A DNA stretch of 64,000 nucleotides from Ooceraea biroi (GCF_003672135.1 NC_039514.1:14683787-14747786); one strand, 5' to 3'. Positions 11,734-25,848 are shown, counted from the stretch's first letter. The notes: a model not told the origin generated them from the letters alone. Translations and numbers: made by a program.

Positions 11734-14700
11734 TTGTTAGTTTTGATTTTGGTTATTCTTCTCATTTGTTCGGTTCGAAAAATGTGACAAATAACTTCTT
11801 CGTAAGCATTTTTCAGTTCAATTTCCGTGACATTCTTTTCCGAACGAGGCATGCGTGGACGGGATCCTTTGTTTCTGTTACTGCTGATATATACGCAGAG
11901 TGGTTTTGCCTGTGTCTCTGTACAAAGCTACGCCTTTAAATTCTTGCAAACGACGCCATCAAAAGTTGCATTCTCCACGGTCAAAGCGCAAATTCCAATG
12001 CAGAATTGGTCAGAATCGTTACGTGCGACCAAATGAAACATTCAAAGCTAAACGATCTCTCAAGCAATTAGTGGAAAAATACGAAGTTCGTCGAATCGCA
12101 GACGTAAATGAAGGCAATTAAATGCAATATCTTTCAATTAAAATAGGTATGTCCTATTAAATAAATACATGCACAACACAATAATATCAATATAAGATGA
12201 CGCAATAAACAATACATGTAAAATAATATGAATCGTCTCTACCAATAGATAATAAATTTTATATATACAATAATAATTAAAGTAGAATTGGTGTATATTA
12301 TAAATATAAATTTATAAATATAAATTTGCAAACATTACATATGTGATATATGATTTTATAATTTTTGGGTAGAATATTATAAATTGAACACACTGTTATA
12401 TAAACTTGGAAAAATTAGAAAGATCTCAATTTTATAATCAAGAAACTTAAAAAGTTATACACAATTTAGGAAAAAACTATTGAAGACAGTGTATTTGTAC
12501 TTGCGGGAGCATATTGAAACCTCTGATCTGGCGCAATCTCTTAAACTCTTTAATTTTGATTAAACTCAGAGAATGATGCATTACCTCATTAGAACAGGAC
12601 ATGAGAGTACCAAATAAGATCACAAGGGAATATCATGTCGCACTTTTTTTTCTTGTCACATTAGTGTTTTACAACGTAAAACGTGCTCAGATTACTTTCA
12701 TTCACTCTAATGAAGTCATTAATAAAACCGACATTTACATAACGTGTTATAACAACACGCAATAGTTTTTTTTAACTCTTTTCTTTTATGTATTCTTTAT
12801 ATCGTGAAAGAAAAGTTTTAATAAATTATTATTAATAATAATAATTTTGAACAGAAAGGATTCTATACAGAAAGTTCAGAAATTCCAAGTAGATAAGAAT
12901 AAAAATTCATCAGCTATAAAAAGATGTTGAAATGCTGGGAATATATCTATTATTCTTTTGTTATTCAACCCCATATCGCACGTTTAAATTTGCATTCGCA
13001 TAAATGTCCAGTTGAAAAAATGGCTCTATTTGCAGAGCATTCGAGGACATTAACATTAAATCCAGGAAACTCTTCAGATTCGAGAATGTGCCATTCGCGC
13101 TTTGTCGTTTTTCTTCTCGTTTAAGCGCCAGTATTCGTGGGAATACACTTGTGGAGCAAATTTCCTTATGGGCGGCGATTAAGTTGGCTGAACACGTTTA
13201 TATTTGTTAGATCGAGTATTAAGAGATCTGTCTAGACGAACTTGGAATGTGGCAAGCTTAATCGATGATCAAAACGATCCAACATACCAATGTCTGCCCA
13301 ATTGCGTTCCGCCTATGGGCGATTCAATTGTGCGAATTCTATACAATTAGGGACCTAATTTTCCGAGCCGAGTGTAGGCTCGCGGAGTTTACCGCATTTC
13401 GACGGATCATGCGATTAGCTAACCTCAGAGATAGGTATTTCAATTATTTCGTTTGGCGGCAAGAGAGCAGTCAATAATGCACACTTTATTATCACAAAGC
13501 ACCACGTATATTGCTCTTCGAGCACTATACGTGGCTGAGTATTATTTTTAGGTCAAGTTTGGAGTCTTCCTCTTGCCTCGACGAAAATTTAGTCGGATAC
13601 TTTTCTTTCCTGCAATTTTTTAAATCTCCCATCAAGTCTGGATAGAATAGCTTTATGTAAAGCCATTCTAGTAAAGCAGCTTTTATTATAATAGTTTTGC
13701 AGTAATTTCCGAAATAAAATACAGTTTATAGACTTATCCCAGGATGTAAGAAATTGTGTATTCATGATAGACTTCGCGAAATGTATTTTATCTCATAATT
13801 AAGGGCAATTAATACGCTCTGTAATTGCAGCTGCGGCGATTCTCCCGATTGCAAGACTGATATATATGATTATTATGTTGTACGTTGTTCTTCTGTCGTG
13901 TTAATGTTCGACCCTTGCGTTGAATCGCGAAGTGTGATGGAGACGTGACGCACGTGACGGGATCAGATACAACCAGATCTCCTGCGTATTTGCGAAGGGC
14001 GTTCGCTCCATCGCGGGACTATAATTTATATTTCTTCCACAAACGGATTACGAAACATCACGTTACGATGTCGTCGTCGTGTGACTCGTGCGTTCGTGAA
14101 CGTAGCGCGGAATGAGTTTTGCCGAATATTTTGTCATTTTTTTCCTATAGATCGATTTCAATTTCCTGTTCGTGCCACGGGCGACGGCGCTAATTTTGAT
14201 TGAGTAATTTCGAATTGAAGCAACGAATTAAATGCGAGAGACCTGCCTTTATTTTTCCCTTTTCTTTGTAGCTCCGATTCGCTCTAGATAATTTAGATAA
14301 CGACTCCATGGCTTGTCAATCAAGTTTCATTATTCGCATCGAACGTATTATAAAAATTCTGCCAAATGAAAATGAAGCCTTAGATTAAAGCAATTTTCCT
14401 GCCAGTTCGACCGTGTTAATGCTCCTTTTGTTTTTTCCGTTTTCTTTGTCCATTTTTTATGAACAGCCATTAGGACTTCATTAATGTCAGTTGGGTAGTT
14501 AATGATTTCCGGCAGAAGTTTTTGCAATTTATTCTCTTTGATTCTCCATTGTGATTAGAGAATTACGAACTTATAATATTTGTGGCAGATATATAATATT
14601 TTTATATATATTTATATATAATTTATATTTTCCTTATTCTAGAATTACGTAATATGTTACTATTATGTATGCTTTTTTCAATTAAATTTATGACCGGTGT

Positions 14701-17700
14701 ATTATCTTGCGTAAATAATGGAGAAAATTCTATTATACTTTTACAATAACTTTTTCACTTATATAGCAGCATATAAAAGGAAAGAATAAATTAAAATCCG
14801 CAAAATGTGCTATCTGTAGTATCTGTACTTTGTACATAATAGATCTAATTTCATGCAGTTATATGTAATGCAAAATTGACCTTATTGAATTCTGATTATA
14901 AATCTTTTTGATGTAAGTTGTTCATTCAAAACACTTTCCGGTTTCGTGAATGACCGCGTTCCTCAGCGAAATTATCAGAAGAACATTAATTTAATTAAAT
15001 GGGAGAATTAAACACTTCCTTTAGACGTCTCTGAAAATTGCGTCAAGCAAAGTCTCGTAAGACCACTACGAGAATCCAGCTTCAAGTTCGCTCAGAGAAA
15101 TGCTGTATTAAAATGCTTCTCTTCAGCAAAACGGCGTTCTTTGCATCTAAATGTGACGGCGCGCGCAGCATCGGGGCCAATAAAAACCGTAAAAATGTTC
15201 TCTCATTTATTCACATGGCGGTGCCTTTATTCGAAGACGTGCAAGCATCATGAACATTGAAGCATCAATAATGTCGCACATTCGAGTATCAATAAAAATG
15301 ATTAAAGTAGCCGAGAAAATGGTGCTCGGGACGCCAGCAAATATTTTCGCTGAGTGCTAACAAAAAGCTCGGCAAAAAGCGTAATCCACATAGAGAAACG
15401 TGCGAGGACGAGTAAAACGGCCGTGGTTTGATCGCGTTGGTCACGTAACGTGATAATGAGTTGCGGGGTCGCTTAATTCGATGTCAAAAACGGACTATTA
15501 TTTCTAATTAGCGGCGAAGGAGTTTGCGTCGATCGCTCTGATCACGTAGCAGGGATGAATGGCATATTGGTGATGGGGATGAGTAAAGTGGTTCATTGAT
15601 CGGGACAACGCGTTGACACGACGAGGACGGCTTTCCAAGCAACGCCACGTGTAAAGAACATCATTTAGTTTGGGGGAAAATTAGCTGACGAGGTTTTTAA
15701 TAATGAATCGATATATCATGAATATTTGTTTAATATTAATAATGAAGTCTTTCTTATATTTTAGCGTGTATTGTTTGACCTTATCACGCAGCGGCACGTA
15801 GAAATCGCAGAATGTTTTAAATTATATTTCGATTAAATAGGAATTTGCGTTTGAAATAACAGTGATTAACGCTATATTGATCATTGTCACGATTAATTCG
15901 TTATAATTACTGCGACCGTTACAGAGATTTTCATGGTACGATGATGGTAGCATCTATAATTGTTTTAACGTGATAATAATTGCCACTATGAGCAGAGGGT
16001 TCCGATATTAATTATCATGGCAGCGACCGTAATGTCGTAACGGTCACACTCACAATTTCCGTAGTTACAGTTACGGTCGCAAATTTAATAACTGAGATAG
16101 TACGCGTTTAAAGTAAAACACTGATGCAATAATAAATATTATAATGTACGTACAAAATCATAGTAATAATTGCAGCAACTAAAATATATTATAATAAATA
16201 TAGGATAGAATAATAATTGTTAGAAAAGTTACTAATAACTTATGTTGTACTGCGATTGCGCAGGTTAAATCCAGATTAAATCTGGACATTATTAGTTTTG
16301 CATTATTAATTATTAAAAATATTATTATTTTAAAAGAAGGTGCATCTTTCTGAAATGACAGTATAAATAAGATCGAATATTTAATATACACATCAAATTA
16401 TTTCTATTTACGTAGATAAAAAATTAAATTATATAAATTATAATGTTGCTAATGCATACAGTCTACAATAAATTATAAGTCAAAAGGAGAAAACAAAAAA
16501 AGATTCATATCAGTTTCTATGAAGAAAACGGATTTCGAAGCTGTCCTTAACTACAAATGAATTGGAAGAGCAATAGTTTTTTTTATTATTCTTGACTTTA
16601 TGTCTTAATACATTCATATTTTATTCGTGTATTTCATTTTGTTCGTGCTCTTAAATTGTAAGCGCGATGTCGCCCGAAACTGCTGATAATATATGCTACT
16701 AGAGAAAAACAAAAAGAAAAGAAGAAAGCAAGACAGGAAAATGGTTACCACGACATTCTCGAAAGCATAATGGTCAATGTTGTGGATGTGGAAAACGCAT
16801 TATTTCACGGTATACAAGATATTCGTGATGTCGAGGTGGACATCTCGATGAATGTTGGGAATATCCAGCTGCAGTTGCAAATCGATATATGACTGTTTCC
16901 TGCAGTTCAAAATAAAGCGATAATAAATCTTTTGTAAAGAATGCATTGCGTGCGTATTGTGACAATAAAATAAGGAGTACAAAGTTGAAGTAAATTCGCG
17001 AGAACTTTTGCTGTTTTTATAATGATCACGCTAATTCCAAATTGTTTTTCTTGTGTTACTTATCTAACAAGCGAAGCATATAAGTAAAAGGAGTTTGCAT
17101 CCTTGTTTAAATATTGATTCAGAAGTGATTCATTCTATAGTACGCGTAATAAAGCTATCACTTAATAGCAGTGTTACTTAATAGCGTAATAAAGCTGTCA
17201 CTTAATAGCAGTGGTCTAATTAATTGAAAACTCGATTAATTGAAAAAAGAAACGAAATTTTCTAAAAGCTGTCAAGTTGACTAGAATTTTACTTTATTTC
17301 AAGCTTTCGAAAGCAGTTTCGAATGGTGAATCCAAATTTTTCATTTTAATTTTACCGCAAATTATGGAAAAAGTGAAAAATACGAGTTCTGTTTTTACGT
17401 CGGTTGAATATTTTAACTTGTACGTCAATCGAGATTTTAATCAATCTACATGTTGGCGAGAGTTCCAATTTTTAAATCGCATGACATGCATTTAAAGCAG
17501 CAACGTAGCAACCTACGCACGTATTATCAATTTAATTCATCTCTATTTGTATATTTTTATTTGTTTATTTGCTCTTGTTATATTGATCGAAAGCATTTTT
17601 GTTTTAGTGATTGCATCTATTTTTATGCTTTCTACAGAATTTGTACAATAAACTGTCAATTCATTTTGATTTATAATCGTTCCTGGCATCAGTTACATAG

Positions 17701-18882
17701 CATTATCCGAAGAAACTGATTATCCAATCTTGCCTTCCGTCTAATCGAGATATAGTCTAGGTTCTATTGTAATATTTTTCATTTTCAGTACACGATTAAG
17801 TAATTAGAGAGATCTATTGTGATTAGCACTCAACACAGATATGTTATATTATAAAATAAAATAAATTTTAAATTTTACAAGAGCTTTTACTTTATCATAT
17901 TTTTATTAAATCTGAATCAGTAAAATTAGTACATTAGCGTATTCTGTTGTAACGTTATAGTTACTATCTACTACGATAATTAAAAGGATACAACATTTAC
18001 AACGATGTAGAATACTTTACTGAATCTTTAATCGCTTATTATTTATTCCTTCATTTATGTAATCGTGGTTTTGTGGCAGAACAATGCGCAGGTCATAATT
18101 AATGATACGCAATCAGATTATGCGATAAATGATATTTTCATCCGTGCAGATAATATGATCAGTTCATATTTGGAGCTTGGACAGCTTTTCATGCTCACGC
18201 TTCGATAGAATTCCGCAATTTAATACGATCACCGATTTTATTGGCTTTCCGGTCTTCGTACCGAATTCCTCGATCTGTTTAATCATGGCAGACGTAAACA
18301 GTTTACCACTACTCTGTGGTCGAGTTTAAACGCGCGGACGGTAATTAAATCTCTCGTAAAACGATATCGTGTGATGAGAGTTCTTTTTTTATGTAAAAAG
18401 TACGAGATAATCCTGACACAGAGTATTTCTAGATTAACGTTGTTGATTTTCAATTTGCTACATTTGGCAACTTACATATTGCACAACTAAAAGATAAAAA
18501 AAATATCGTTGATATAATATACACATACAAAATGTCTAAAATTTTAGATATAGATAAAAATTAAAATTAAATTTTTTTATTTAAATCCATATGTGGAAGT
18601 TATTGTTGATATTAAAGGTATTTATAAGTTGCAAATATAAATAAATAACGAACGAATAATGATGAACGTAAAACGATTAATTATTAATATAACTACATTT
18701 TATGTTGAATATAATCTAATTTGAATTGAAAAGAATTTTTTAACAAAAAATCTGAATTACGTCTTTGTATGTTGTAATTTACCAGATAGTTGTTAGATGG
18801 CGACATGTGTTCCGCTGATGTGTGATAATCGATTAAATTACAAAATTATTTATTAACTTTAAAATTATCCTACATATTTATA
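11734..18882. other. Gene-poor stretch
   Basis: No supported gene. Short plus-strand frames at 11827-12121 contain nothing I recognise. Moderately CpG-rich, non-repetitive patches lie near 13.86-14.2 kb and 15.0-15.7 kb. A weak inverted repeat (gcgaccgttac ... gttacggtcgc) spans about 15912-16082, and a tandem pair of about 43-bp units lies at 17145-17215. Confidence 0.4.
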
Positions 18883-20618
18883 TTATCGGTGATTTAATAT
18901 GTTAAAAATACAATAATAGTTTAAATTAATAAACCTAATATTAAATGTATCAAGAAAAAATAATATATACATAATTAACCAATAAAAAATAATAAATGAC
19001 AAGATGACAATTAATAAATTAATTACAGAATCATTTTTTTCATTAAACTGTCTTGAAATATTAAAGTTACAATAACGGAAAACAATTATTTTTACAATTT
19101 TTTCAGTTTTATTCAAATTAGCTATATTAGTTGCCACCATACTGCTAATGTAACATTGCTCATTTTGGCAAAATTTGGATTAACAATAAAAGTGTACAAT
19201 GTTACCTTGTAAATGTTTGTCATTCCACCGATCACCTGACCGAAGACTACGTTATTTTCGTCCATGGTTTCCAAACGTCTAAACGTAAGATTAAACTTGG
19301 AGTCGTTTCTATCGTTCTCGTTGTTGCACATAGATAGGACACCAGGTCCTGTATGGCGCAGTTGGAAGTTCTCTTTCTCAAACGAGTTGCCATATATAGA
19401 GGTACCGCCGGTACCGTCGAACTTTGTCACGTCTCCTCCTTGGCACCAGTAGCCGGAAACGATACGATGAAAGGGAGTGTTCCTACGAATTGCAAATTTT
19501 ATACGTTTATTTTTTGAACAGAAGGAAACTTCGGTCCAAAGTTTTACAGATTTAAAGGAGTCTCAGATTCCTGGACAAATTTAGAGTAGCTTTTATTTCT
19601 GGGAATATTTCGGAAGCATCATCATCGTTAATGTGATCTCTAATTTAATTTTCTTTATGATTCTTTGATTTTTATTTTATATTATTTTTATTTATATTAT
19701 TTTTATATTATATATTAGATATTGTATATTTTGCGATGTGTAATAATTACGTACTTATACGACAATCCGTTTGTTCCGCGGCAAAAGGCTGCGAAATTCT
19801 CGCACGTGCGTGGCACTATGCTGTCGTACAGCTCGAATACTATGCGACCAAAGTTCAGATTTTCTCCTTTGATCCCGACGTCGAAGAAACATTTTGTTTG
19901 ACTCTTCTCAGCTAGTTGCTTGCGCACATCTAACGCTGTGGACAGTCTCTCGATTATTGAGACGAATCTGTGTGATGTGAAAATTATCAGAGATTTTATG
20001 GACGTGTACAAGAACTTGATCTATTCAGCACGCGCTCTGCGAAAGGAGCTTGATCGCGAACTCCATAAGCGAGAGCATAAAATAAAGTTAGCACAGAATC
20101 CTTTGTTTTGTGTTAGAAATATTAATTGGTAACCTTGCACGGTGTTCTACCGCTTCGTGAGTACTTCTCCACTGCTTCAAAAACACACGAGCAGGATATT
20201 GACTTTCCGCTTGACGTATTTTCTTCAGCATAACTTTGTTTTCCCGCATGATTACATTGTTTCTACGATCTTGATCGTCAAAGCTCGTCTTGTACTTAAA
20301 ATCTGGTGCCCAGCAATCTACATGTCCCTAAAAATGAAGAAAGTGTTTAATATTTATCGTTTAATATTTAATATATTTAGCTTGATTTTTATATAATAAT
20401 AAGCAACTAACCCCTAATCGATAAACGATGTTTAATTTCTTTAATAGCTTTATATTTTCCTTATCTATATTTCTGACTCGTACAGCATCTTGTTGCAATT
20501 TAAATGCTTTTAAGTAAGCAGATACAGGGAAATATGGAGGTTTGTTATCGACTTTCGGAACAATGCGTCCTTTACGTGATTTTTTAGATTTTTTATTATT
20601 CATGACTGAATGAAGCAT
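18883..20618 (-). CDS. CFAP97-domain plus cyclophilin fusion protein (PPIase-like, probably catalytically weak)
   Basis: Reconstructed exons, 5' to 3': 20618-20412, 20327-20134, 19967-19755, 19482-19206 and, less surely, 19158-18883. All junctions have GT/AG and keep frame. Exons 1-2 encode a lysine-rich start and then VDNKPP, an IDKENIKLLKKL helix, GHVDCW, and MRENKVMLKKI before YPARVF, the order of blocks in CFAP97/CFAP97D (KIAA1430) proteins of cilia and sperm. Exons 3-4 encode a cyclophilin domain: FFDVGIKGE, FAAFCRGTNGLSYK, TPFHRIVSGYWCQGGD and HTGPGVLSM. Aligned by eye to cyclophilin A, the arginine of FHRI is kept. The usual SQFFICT is SKFNLTF, and the Trp and His of the cyclosporin pocket are missing, so strong isomerase activity is doubtful. 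The last exon is uncertain: using the acceptor at 19158 the frame passes KIVKIIVFRYC, resembling the final strand; using one at 19147 it stops at once. An alternative ATG is at 20603. Confidence 0.7.
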
Positions 20619-20639
20619 ATATTTTGCCCATAACTTTAA

Positions 20640-22188
20640 ATGTTTACTACACAGATTTTGAATAATGTTTTTCTTTTTTTTATAAAGACTCTTTTATACT
20701 GATGTCATTGTATTTTTATGTTACTCACGTCAATCACATCAACAGCATCTTTTGCTACGAATTTATAACCCAGATTTACGAAAATACGTCAACTGACGCA
20801 ATATTCAGGTAATAATTATTATGTAACAAAAACTGAATTTAATAGCGAGTTAATGATGTATAACGTGTATCTTTGATAAATGAGCACGATGATACTTATT
20901 ATACAACAGATACGCATAAGTGATGCACGAGGCATTAATGAGCTCGTCAAGCAATTCGCAATTTGTTAATTAATTAAATAACTATATTCGCTCATTTCTT
21001 TTGATACTTTCAACATCCAATTATCATTAAATTATGTCCGGTACTTATTAATGTATTGTAAATAGGAGAGAAATCAAATTACTTTTCTTTATTACTAACG
21101 CTGTTATTTTCAAAGTAACTACTTTTTCTGTATAACAAAATGTATAAAATTACTTTTATGAAAAGAATAATTTGCATAAAAAGATGAGGATAAGGAAGAG
21201 GAAAGAAATTAACATAAAAATAAAATTTAAAAAATCTCAAATATCGCAAAGTTTTTTACACATTAAACCTTAATTATGTTGGAAACCTGACGTGCTGATA
21301 AAATGTAGTTTGCGGTATCGTTTTCAGCACCCAAAAATCTATAACAAACACGTTGTCTGGTTTAAAATTATTTTTGGCTGTAAACCAGTGTAATCGTTAC
21401 AATTTAGTAACAAAATTTACCACGAACTATCCTAAAACGAGCCATACTATTCTTCTTTTTCATTTTTGACAATCCATTCTTGTCCCGAGATTTTTCAGTG
21501 TATTGTCTAACAGCAAACCTCTTCAATTTCTGAATTTCTTATATAAAAGGATAATACAATAAACAAATAATGTTTATTCAATGTTTTAAACTGTATACGC
21601 TTCATACAATAATATAGTTAATGTTTGAAGATACATGATGAAAATTATAAACATGTTGCTTGGATAATAATTGTTCTAAATTTTATATATCTTGTGAAAA
21701 GAAATTTCTTAACACGTTTAATATCGTAACGGTCACTGATGATTGACATGCAATAAATGCATTAAAATACGTAAATACTGATATAACATGCAATTATTTA
21801 CATTTTCAAGATAATGGTTGTTTAATAATAACAGAAAGGCATAACAAACAAAGTGTATTTGTAAAGAAAATTGAATCTTTTTATTTATTAAAATTATGGA
21901 TATGATTACATAAATATGTTACGATAAACTTTAATAACCCAGTTGTAGCGTGAAGGAAAAATCAATTACAAAAATTACGTTTGGCGGTGAATGTGTTAAT
22001 CATATTTTTTGTATGAATATGCAGAATAATTTTCTCTCCTTTGATCACAAATTCTTCTACTGCATTAATACCGTACGAAAATCTATAAATCAATAATTTC
22101 AAATTTACTTACTCCATACTCCTTAAAGATTGTGTATTTCGCATAGAATCGATATCGTGTTGTTAATGCTAACGTTCTTTTAACGTTC
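20640..22188. other. Intergenic spacer between the cyclophilin gene and the receptor array
   Basis: AT-rich; I saw no further exons of the receptor relic at 22.2-22.5 kb and no other gene. Confidence 0.4.
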
Positions 22189-22455
22189 CTTATCATGATA
22201 CACTCCGAGGAGCATTAATAATAGGGTCATGAACATGTTCAACGAAACGTAAATTTGATATTCGGAGGGATAATCAGGTATGTAAGGCATCAGTCTGCCT
22301 ACCATGAAGAAGCAGTAAACCAACTACAGCAAAATGTAAAGAATACTAAAGCACGGTCACGGACGTCCCATGGGAAAGTCCGCAATCTTTAATCTGCACA
22401 CATAACTGATGGACAAGAGCGGCGATAAAACTGATTGAATATTTCGCGTTACCAC
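22189..22455 (-). pseudogene. Solitary first-exon relic of a gustatory receptor (GrW2-like)
   Basis: The stretch is 89 codons long, exactly the length of GrW2 exon 1, and stays in frame throughout. It reads NIQSVLSPLLSISYVCRLKI near its start and ADFPMGRP next, matching the family pattern of SPLL followed by a short loop and YP/FP plus Gly/Arg/Pro. It is broken: the initiator is GTG instead of ATG, two internal stop codons (TGA then TAG) follow FPMGRP, and the donor after the last codon is AAG-ga instead of AAG-gt. I could not find exons 2-7 to the left. Its upstream block (22542-22557) is intact. Confidence 0.75.
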
Positions 22456-22541
22456 GGACAGTCGCGAATGCGAATATTCTTTCTCGGTTGACCGCCGGTC
22501 GCGAAGACTATAGGATGTTTCGTAATTCCTGCACTTACGCA

Positions 22542-22557
22542 TATTCAAGCAATCGAT
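22542..22557 (-). promoter_or_regulatory. Conserved upstream block of the 22.2-kb relic
   Basis: TATTCAAGCAATCGAT on the + strand, preceded by cacttacgca. On the gene strand this gives ATCGATTGCTTGAATATGC followed by gtaagt. About 90 bases upstream of the relic exon. Confidence 0.55.
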
Positions 22558-22943
22558 CCACTTCTATATGTTATGAGTTAATAAAATGTGCGGCCATTAG
22601 TAATAAGTTCGTTGCATATAGTTACATTGTACGTATTATTTTTTTATTTTTTCTTTACGATATGATAATAATTTATTTATGAGTATTTATGAAAAGATAA
22701 ATATATAAAATTGTTTTTCTGCAGAAAACAATTATTACAAAAATAAGAAATACACGTAATATATAAAATAAAGCAGTTAATGTTTTAAAGCAATTAAGTA
22801 TTAATTTTTCAAAGACACATAAATACCAAAGATATATTTATAAAGACAGGAAATGTATACATGCCAAACATTTTATACTCCAACTAATTAAAAGTTTTTT
22901 TTTAATATTACATTAATTACAACTTTTTTAAGAACAAGATACA

Positions 22944-22978
22944 CGTTTATTTATTTACATGTGATTGTATTATTGAAT
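22944..22978 (-). pseudogene. Last-exon relic of a GrW2-like receptor
   Basis: About 34 bases resemble the end of GrW2 exon 7 (27091-27120): on the gene strand, aataatacaatcacatgtaa against the GrW2 codons for IQSHVNE. Only the end survives, and no acceptor is visible because the GC-rich insert begins next to it. Confidence 0.4.
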
Positions 22979-22980
22979 GG

Positions 22981-23165
22981 AGAGAGTGTGGTGCGCCTCA
23001 GTGATGTCAGAAAGTTTGCGACGGTTCGCGAGACCATATTCCCACCGTATGCTATAAAGCACTCTTTCTGGCCTCCCTGCCTCACTGCGCCGTAATCAAC
23101 CACGCGCGCGCGGCCCTCCTACCGACGACCTCGCTGCACGAACCGCGCTAACGTGCGTACTGATT
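22981..23165. repeat. GC-rich repeat fragment
   Basis: A sharp GC-rich island in AT-rich DNA. It shares gcgcctcag-gatg and cctcgctgcacga blocks with the foldback element in GrW8 intron 2 (53.6-54.0 kb), so it is probably a related transposon fragment. No tRNA or open frame was recognised. Confidence 0.4.
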
Positions 23166-23236
23166 CGCAAATCTTCTTTTATTGCTATCTCAAAATTTAC
23201 AGCACTTCACTTATTTGCAAGGTCTTCTTCTGCCTC

Positions 23237-25692
23237 TTATGAAGGTGATTGTATTGTAATTATTATAACCGTCCCAATGTAATTCACACACTGTAACAGA
23301 GTAGTGCACATTACTTTAATGTTTATTAATATATATGTGAAATAGCCGATATTATCGATATAAACCGTAAATACAAATATAATGATTAATACTGTTTGTA
23401 ATAAATATTTTATCTGCTGATATTTAAAGTTAAATTACTTTGTAATAGTGTCATTTTATTAGCTAGTATTATTATAATTAATATGCAATTGAGAATTTTG
23501 GAAAATAATATAATTATATTTGTGCGAAAAGTAATTACAAACCTGTAGCAGAAAGTTATGTCCAAACTGAAGCCCAAGTCCTGAGATCTTTAATGGTCGT
23601 TGTAATAATTTATACAGAAATTGTATAATCTGTAAATATTTATAAATATAATTTATAAATGTAATATATAATTTATAAAAATAATTTTATGTAAAAATAT
23701 ATTAATATTAAAATTATTACTTACGTAATCCTGTGTCTCAATATCCAAATTATGATGTGTCAATTTATTGAGAAATAATTCTGTTTCTCCTGCCTGGCAT
23801 TAATTTACAGAATTTAATATTGTATAAGTAAACATATCTTTAAATAAAGATATAAGAAAGTTTAACACATGGAAGTAACACAGACAATTTTAACAGTTTT
23901 GACTAAATCTTATTTTTCGACACAAATAATAAACTAAAACAAAATAACAAACTCCAACTATATTATCTTATAGTTTATAGTACATGCATTTTTCTAAACA
24001 TACGTACCTTGCTGCAAACGTTTTCGCATACACAATTACAAAAGATCATTTTTATGATACTTGTTATAATCCAGATATAATTAACAAAAAGATCGATTGC
24101 CATTTCATACTTAGAATTACTGTAAATAATTGCGTTATAAGCATCTTTGATAAGCTGTGCCGTAATAACATTAAATGCGAGTGCCTGCATCACCATATGC
24201 CATCCAAATATTTTTGTTAATTCTCGTGTTATCACACACAATTCAAGATGAACATGCCTGCAAAATGCATCTAAAATGTAATAGATAAACGTGAACTTTT
24301 TAGTTACAAAATTCTTTTTTCCAAAAATAAATTTTATGAGACTTTTCTCTTCTGGAATACATCTTTTTAATCAATGGTTTCTGAAGATCATCTACGTTAT
24401 ATTAAGTGTTTATTTACTCCCAAGCGATAAAATGGTAATAAACGAAAAATATTTTTACTATATTGCAAACTTTACAACATAATTTTAGGCTATTATTTTA
24501 TTGCGCAGATTAAAAGTTGCTATTATATGCACAAAACTAGTTTCTTGAATATTCTTACATTAAGATCAAGACGATTACTTTGGGAGGATGACGATTACTT
24601 TTGATGCCAATTATGTGTCGGCAATCCACAGGTAATGCGGAAATAACCCAAGTATGCTTTACTTGCTGCGTATCCTGCTCCGTTAACTTCGCAATACATT
24701 GATTGATCTGATCGAATTGAGATCCTATATATCTACATCGTTACAATACCATCAATTTACAATTTACAATAAGTGTGCAGAATAAACTAGATGTTAAACA
24801 TTCATTAAGTGCATTATTTGTTTCATCTCATACCGAGATCACATTTTTTACAGTTTAGTAGAAATCATATAGATTTATAAATAACATATATCGCATCGGT
24901 TACATACCTTAGTAGTATCAGAAGAAATATATCGCAAAGTGAATTTACATGAAGTGTTTGATTTGTAAGGAAGGGTATGCATATGGCCATCGCAGCATAA
25001 GAATGAGGGAGTTTTCCAAAAAACCATATACTGTCAATCATATTCAGTAAAACGATCACGGCAATCCATCCAATGATCAACCATGTAATTTGTCTGCGTA
25101 ATTTTGCATAATTCTTTATCGTCCCAAACTTCTCCAACGTGTCGTTTACAATATTTAGTTTGTTCAGACAACATTTAAATCTCTAAAAGAGGTGTGATAT
25201 GAAAATAACATTTTGAGAATACAATCGTAGTTTGTGTAAGACGGAAGGAGGAAATAGTGGCCATATTAGATATCAATCCGGTATTGTACACATATTAAGT
25301 ATTCAGGTATTCAAAGTAAGAAAGACGTTCAAGAATATTTTAAGACGCAGAAATGAGTTTTGAGAATTATTATCAAAAAATTAGTATAAGAATTATTTCT
25401 TAATACTCACATCATACGACAAATTCCATACCTTATTATAATGCAAGCTAAGCAATATCGTCAATATTGCAAAAGTAATACTAGTTTTAATAATTACAAA
25501 CAACTCTAAGTTAAATCTTCTAAGGAATGTCGTTACTTCAATGATGATGTAAGTATAAAGCAACCATACTATTAGAATGTAGAAGATAGTAGGATAAAAT
25601 CGCGACCGTCCGCGAGGATATTCAAACACCCCGAAACCACATAAACACAATAAGATTAAGAGCGGGGATATAGCCGTTTGGATATTCTTCAT
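23237..25692 (-). CDS. GrW1: gustatory receptor (7tm_7 family), seven exons, about 389 aa
   Basis: Exons: 25692-25432, 25182-24908, 24732-24559, 24257-24008, 23793-23725, 23629-23543, 23290-23237, all with GT/AG borders and phases 0-2-2-0-0-0. The product should be a seven-helix ligand-gated cation channel subunit in the membrane of taste or internal chemosensory neurons. Exon 1 encodes MKNIQTAISPLL and FGVFEYPRG; exon 4 starts MHVHLELC, the conserved HLEL block; exon 6 ends RPLKISGLGLQFG, corresponding to the KFTGMGLF block of Gr proteins. The last helix reads NYIGTVIIITIQS, a degenerate form of the family's TYhhhhhQF ending. GTG codons precede the ATG, so the start is set at 25692. It is a close copy of GrW3. 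Ligand unknown. Confidence 0.82.
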
Positions 25693-25848
25693 GGCCACTT
25701 TGACTTAAACTAGTGACTTATCTGGTGTCAGAGCGTTCCTCGATAGTGAAGACAATGCAAAATGAAAAAACTTACATTCCTGCTAACGTGATCGAGACGA
25801 TAGTGACTACCACTGTTTATTCATTAATCATATGCTAACACTTATGCA

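Noticed and set aside
11827..12121. Two overlapping plus-strand frames, one Lys/Arg-rich
   Set aside because: I considered a small ribosomal-type protein but could not match any family, and no splice context was visible.
19264..20396. Plus-strand frames across the cyclophilin gene
   Set aside because: Antisense to well-supported exons and introns.
22981..23165. GC-rich island considered as a tRNA or snRNA gene
   Set aside because: No cloverleaf, B-box or snRNA motif; similarity to blocks in the 53.6-kb foldback element fits a repeat better.
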